From NCBI GenBank assembly GCA_021827885.1, contig JAKAUD010000049.1, forward strand, positions 1 through 10,166: a DNA stretch of 10,166 nucleotides, read 5' to 3'. The position numbers and the translations under genes were made by a program. The notes beneath the pieces were generated by a model. That model saw nothing but the letters and a program-made list of their open reading frames with translations, had not been told where the DNA came from and did no database searches. Origin of the DNA: Thermoplasmata archaeon (GTDB lineage Archaea > Thermoplasmatota > Thermoplasmata > Thermoplasmatales > Thermoplasmataceae). Each line of letters opens with the position of its first letter. Within the stretch, counting starts at the first letter, position 1. Positions 7,989 to 10,166 of this stretch are shown piece by piece.

Positions 7989-8966
7989 TCAGAGATGGAC
8001 TATGCGGTTCATCCACTCTGATGATAATTTACTGGAAAGATCCAGATACCTGTTCCTCAATGATTCCAGATTGGTCAAAGATACAGATTCCCGTATGAAA
8101 AATTTACCATCAATCTCACTGACCAGATTCTCGTCCATCAGCAATTGTATTTTTACGTTATCAAATAGAGGCTTCCTGAGTTCCCGGGTTCCCTTGGTCT
8201 CCAGGTTAAAAATAACGCTTTTCAGTATCCTCGTCAGAATGAAAATCCTGAATTCAGGCGAATTTCTAAGTGCCTCAAACTCACTGGTTAATATGGACAT
8301 TAAGCGTTCTTCAGTGACTTCAGGCAACCCTACTCCTTTTCTGCTATAAAAGAAGTACGGCAATATGGCCTTGTCATCCTCATAAGATGAAAAGACAAAT
8401 ATCCACTTTCTCCCTAAAACTCTCTGGATATCTTCTATTACTCTGTCTGACTCTATAGGTTCATTGTTTTCTACAATCGCCATCCATGACTGCGGGATAA
8501 AATCATCCGGGAGCATAAGTGAATTCTTGATTCCAAATATGGCATCTTCCTTTCTGACCCAATTGCTACCATCCTTCGATAACGACACTATTTTTTTGTA
8601 AAGCAGCAGTCCGAAAGCATCCTTTATGCGAATCTCGGCGTTGACAGCGATAGGAGGCTCTTCATTTATATGGCAATCAGCAAGGTCTGCTTTGGTCTGT
8701 AACCTTACGGCGTGCTCACCATTATTTATGTGTATTTCTGCTAAAATATCACCATTTCTGGACAGAAAACCTTCGAGTTCAGATATGGAGATATCTTCCA
8801 GATTCTGTATTATCTGGGAAGTTTCCCAAGGGGTGATAAGATAGGTTTTTCCTTTTGCACCGTGGGAAAGTTCCGCCAGAAACTCAGCCTCCTTTATGAT
8901 CATTGTGTCCTGAAGATATCTCGCAATTTTCACATCATTCTCAATCAGTTTCATTGAGAATGTCAT
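7989..8966 (-). CDS. Conserved-looking hypothetical protein, possible C-terminal winged helix
   Basis: I do not recognise a family. The 325-residue product has no signal peptide or membrane segment and is a mix of charged and hydrophobic residues, so it is probably a soluble cytoplasmic protein. Residues about 185-210 (GRKWIFVFSS...ILPYFFYSRKG) look like buried beta strands. Residues about 220-300 are helical and end in LLMDENLVSEIDGKFFIRES, which resembles the last helix and wing of a winged-helix domain; this is a weak inference from pattern only. Two starts are possible. The ATG at 8966 gives the longest form. The ATG at 8954 (codon 5) has an AT-rich box 26 nt upstream, so it fits a leaderless start better. 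A perfect 10-bp-arm inverted repeat covers both starts. It lies 190 nt upstream of glgB on the same strand and divergent from another unknown gene. A regulator of the glucan genes is one possibility, unproven. Confidence 0.8.
   Translation of the reverse strand: MTFSMKLIENDVKIARYLQDTMIIKEAEFLAELSHGAKGKTYLITPWETSQIIQNLEDISISELEGFLSRNGDILAEIHINNGEHAVRLQTKADLADCHINEEPPIAVNAEIRIKDAFGLLLYKKIVSLSKDGSNWVRKEDAIFGIKNSLMLPDDFIPQSWMAIVENNEPIESDRVIEDIQRVLGRKWIFVFSSYEDDKAILPYFFYSRKGVGLPEVTEERLMSILTSEFEALRNSPEFRIFILTRILKSVIFNLETKGTRELRKPLFDNVKIQLLMDENLVSEIDGKFFIRESVSLTNLESLRNRYLDLSSKLSSEWMNRIVHL
8936..8962. repeat. Perfect 10-bp-arm inverted repeat over the start of the 325-codon gene
   Basis: CATTCTCAAT at 8936-8945 and ATTGAGAATG at 8953-8962 are perfect reverse complements with a 7-nt centre. 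The element covers codons 2-10 of the long form and straddles the codon-5 ATG, whose first two bases are in the arm. It could be a DNA operator, or an RNA hairpin masking the start if transcription begins further upstream. Confidence 0.7.
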
Positions 8967-8975
8967 GAAGTCATG

Positions 8976-8984
8976 CTTTATTTG
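8976..8984 (-). promoter_or_regulatory. Weak TATA-like box for the 325-codon gene
   Basis: Minus strand CAAATAAAG is centred 26 nt before the ATG at 8954, the spacing seen for leaderless archaeal transcripts. The match to a TATA box is poor, so it is only suggestive. It favours the shorter 321-residue product. Confidence 0.3.
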
Positions 8985-8985
8985 T

Positions 8986-8995
8986 TTGCTCTAGC
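8986..8995. repeat. Direct repeat TTGCTCTAGC, copy 1
   Basis: This 10-mer recurs exactly at 9073-9082. Copy 1 is directly upstream of the TATA-like box of the minus-strand 325-codon gene. The core GCT-CT-AGC is itself partly palindromic. It could be a binding site shared by the two divergent promoters. Confidence 0.4.
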
Positions 8996-9040
8996 GGAAG
9001 ATGCAACTATACATGCCTATTGAAAAATTTCATGGCGAGT

Positions 9041-9054
9041 CAGAACAGGTTCTG
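9041..9054. repeat. Palindrome CAGAAC-AG-GTTCTG in the divergent promoter region
   Basis: Perfect 6-bp arms with a 2-bp centre, in the 165-nt gap between two divergent unknown genes. Size and shape suit a site for a dimeric helix-turn-helix protein. It lies about 40 bp upstream of the plus-strand TATA box. Confidence 0.45.
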
Positions 9055-9072
9055 TTTCATCAGCTTACCCTC

Positions 9073-9082
9073 TTGCTCTAGC
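9073..9082. repeat. Direct repeat TTGCTCTAGC, copy 2
   Basis: Exact second copy of the 10-mer at 8986-8995. It ends 11 nt before the TATA box of the plus-strand 206-codon gene, close to where an activator or TFB-interfering repressor would bind. Confidence 0.4.
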
Positions 9083-9093
9083 ATTCGCTAAGG

Positions 9094-9101
9094 TTATATA
9101 C
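9094..9101 (+). promoter_or_regulatory. TATA box for the 206-codon gene
   Basis: TTATATAC, preceded by the purine-rich TAAGG that could act as a BRE. Transcription would start about 9123, giving an 8-9 nt leader to the GTG at 9132 or about 26 nt to the ATG at 9150. Confidence 0.6.
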
Positions 9102-9102
9102 G

Positions 9103-9113
9103 TAAGTTACTTA
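9103..9113. repeat. 11-bp palindrome TAAGT-T-ACTTA after the TATA box
   Basis: Perfect 5-bp arms around one base, placed between the TATA box and the predicted transcription start of the 206-codon gene. Binding there would block polymerase recruitment. Short enough to occur by chance. Confidence 0.35.
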
Positions 9114-9131
9114 TGACTCTATAGCACGTAT

Positions 9132-9752
9132 GTGCTGGCGATCAGGGCTATGTCTGGTGACAGGTTTAATTATTATCTGAAGTTGATACTTAACGCGTCT
9201 CTTGACGAATATTACCTTATATCAGAGCAACTGCAGAATGACCCTCTTGTGTCAACTCCGGAAATTGAGGAACTGGACAGGCTTATAAACAGGTATATGA
9301 GCGTATATAACAAATTCGACATGAAGGTTGTCAATTCAGTGTCCGGAATCGAGGAATACCCACCACAGACTGCGCTGGACAATTTTGGGGGGAGTTCGGA
9401 ATTCGTCGGTAACGAGTCCATGTTCAATATAGACTGGAAAGTATACATCCCTAAAGGAAATTTCACAAATTCTCCAATAAAGAAATGGTATTACAATGAA
9501 AAGATTTCGTCAATTCTTAACGATGTCCTCTCAGGAGTGGTTCCCGGGCACTTCAAAAATTATTTCGATGTACCACCCTGGGTACTTGGCACAATATACG
9601 CTCCGGGAACAATCTACGTACAGTTGTATGACCTTGTGAATTCAGCAATTTCAAAGTCGCTGATTCCAGGTTGGGACCACCTTGTGGACAGGGGGCTTCC
9701 AAGGGAGCTCGTCGATGCAATGCGCACCGAGAAACCTGGTTACATGTTTTGA
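9132..9752 (+). CDS. Hypothetical protein of unknown function
   Basis: I do not recognise a family. The longest form (206 residues) starts at GTG; the ATG at codon 7 (position 9150) gives 200 residues and is an equally plausible or better start. An in-frame TGA at 9114 excludes longer forms. The protein has no evident signal peptide or membrane helix. Residues about 10-65 look helical and charged (EIEELDRLINRYMSVYNKF). The rest is rich in aromatic residues and prolines (WKVYIPKG, KKWYYNEK, DVPPWVLGTIYAPGTIYVQLYDL), suggesting a compact soluble alpha/beta fold. It has a strong TATA box, ends 42 nt before the aldolase gene on the same strand, and is divergent from the 325-codon gene. Co-transcription with the aldolase is possible, though the aldolase may have its own promoter. 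Codon use looks like that of its neighbours, so it is probably a true gene. Confidence 0.8.
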   Translation: MLAIRAMSGDRFNYYLKLILNASLDEYYLISEQLQNDPLVSTPEIEELDRLINRYMSVYNKFDMKVVNSVSGIEEYPPQTALDNFGGSSEFVGNESMFNIDWKVYIPKGNFTNSPIKKWYYNEKISSILNDVLSGVVPGHFKNYFDVPPWVLGTIYAPGTIYVQLYDLVNSAISKSLIPGWDHLVDRGLPRELVDAMRTEKPGYMF

Positions 9753-9767
9753 GAAAATTCCGAAATG

Positions 9768-9777
9768 TTATCTATTA
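9768..9777 (+). promoter_or_regulatory. Possible TATA-like element for the aldolase gene
   Basis: TTATCTATTA is centred about 23-24 nt before the aldolase ATG within the 42-nt gap. The match is imperfect, but its position suits a leaderless transcript. No Shine-Dalgarno sequence precedes the ATG, which favours this reading. Confidence 0.35.
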
Positions 9778-9794
9778 TGCGGACATCATAACAC

Positions 9795-10166
9795 ATGAAA
9801 TACAAAGGCATAATAACACCCATGCTGACTCCGTTCACAAAGGCCGGTTCGATTGATTATGCCGCAACTGAAACCCTTTTGGACTTCCTCAGGTCAATCA
9901 AAGTACATGGCGTTTTTCCGCTGGGTTCGACAGGCGTCTTTAACTGGCTCGAAACGGAAGAGAGAAAGAAATTCCTGGAGTTTGTCATTGAACATTCTAA
10001 GGGAATGAAGGTCTTTGCGGGTGTGGGCGCTTCAGGCAGCTATGAAAGTGTGAAGCTGGCAAGGCACGCCAGGGATGCTGGTGCTGATGTTTTGGTACTT
10101 ATGCCAACGTATTACATCAAGCCGGACCAGAATTATATACTGAATCACATGAACTTCGTGTTTGGA
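9795..10166 (+). CDS. kdgA: 2-keto-3-deoxygluconate aldolase-like protein, DHDPS family (N-terminal part, truncated by window edge)
   Basis: A class I (Schiff-base) aldolase of the dihydrodipicolinate synthase/N-acetylneuraminate lyase superfamily; most likely it cleaves 2-keto-3-deoxygluconate to pyruvate and glyceraldehyde in the non-phosphorylative Entner-Doudoroff pathway of thermoacidophilic archaea. The 124 visible codons begin MKYKGIITPMLTPFTKAGSID, the standard opening. FPLGSTGVFNWL (41-52) holds the pyruvate carboxylate-binding GSTG motif, and LMPTYYIKPDQ (102-112) the tyrosine motif before the active site. The Schiff-base lysine lies past the window edge, so catalysis cannot be checked. 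DHDPS itself or another 2-oxo acid aldolase is possible, but GSTG rather than GTTGE, and the archaeal setting, favour KDG aldolase. It might convert sugar released from the neighbouring glucan store after oxidation; that link is inference from proximity only. Confidence 0.85.
   Translation, partial: MKYKGIITPMLTPFTKAGSIDYAATETLLDFLRSIKVHGVFPLGSTGVFNWLETEERKKFLEFVIEHSKGMKVFAGVGASGSYESVKLARHARDAGADVLVLMPTYYIKPDQNYILNHMNFVFG

Noticed and set aside
7852..8349. 165-codon plus-strand open frame beginning near the symmetrical TATA box
   Set aside because: Most of it is antisense to the 325-codon gene and its translation is low-complexity Ser/Leu-rich, typical of a shadow. The symmetrical TATA box could in principle fire rightward, but nothing else supports a gene.
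8963..8974. Four-codon ORF (ATG ACT TCA TGA) overlapping the ATG at 8966 on the minus strand
   Set aside because: Too short to weigh; it would need a transcription start upstream of the weak TATA-like box, which is not supported.
9671..9856. 61-codon plus-strand open frame bridging the 206-codon gene and the aldolase
   Set aside because: Overlaps both better-supported genes in another frame and shows no recognisable features.

Overview
The window looks like part of a thermoacidophilic archaeal genome, most probably Thermoplasmatales or a close relative. That placement is inference. It rests on TATA-like boxes about 24-28 nt upstream of several start codons (leaderless-style promoters), few Shine-Dalgarno sites except inside the operon, AGG/AGA/ATA-rich codon use, an archaeal-type TreX debranching enzyme, and a KDG-aldolase-like protein with a GSTG motif. 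No rRNA, tRNA, CRISPR array or mobile element was seen.

Positions 1-7798, all on the minus strand, hold a compact glucan/trehalose locus. Its transcription order is glgB (branching enzyme), glgE (maltosyltransferase), treS (trehalose synthase), mak (maltokinase), then treX (debranching enzyme, cut by the window edge). The first four genes are packed tightly: a 4-nt ATGA overlap, a 5-nt gap and a 29-nt overlap. treX lies 72 nt further on and has its own TATA-like box. Together the four enzymes form the complete GlgE route: trehalose to maltose (TreS), maltose to maltose-1-phosphate (Mak), extension of alpha-1,4-glucan (GlgE), and alpha-1,6 branching (GlgB). TreX would remove branches during turnover. 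All catalytic residues expected for GlgB, GlgE and TreS, and the main kinase motifs of Mak, are present, so the pathway appears intact.

Positions 7799-7988 are the glgB promoter region, with a strong symmetrical TATA box and a 17-bp inverted repeat near the predicted transcription start. Upstream of it, on the same strand, is a 325-codon gene of unknown function (7989-8966).

Positions 8967-9131 form a divergent promoter region between that unknown gene and a 206-codon unknown gene on the plus strand (9132-9752). The region and its edges are rich in symmetry: a perfect 10-bp-arm inverted repeat over the start of the 325-codon gene, a 6-bp-arm palindrome, an 11-bp palindrome just after a TATA box, and a 10-bp direct repeat placed next to both promoters. 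This is the least explained part of the window.

The right end (9795 to the edge) is the first 124 codons of a DHDPS/KDG-aldolase family gene on the plus strand, probably the aldolase of the non-phosphorylative Entner-Doudoroff pathway.
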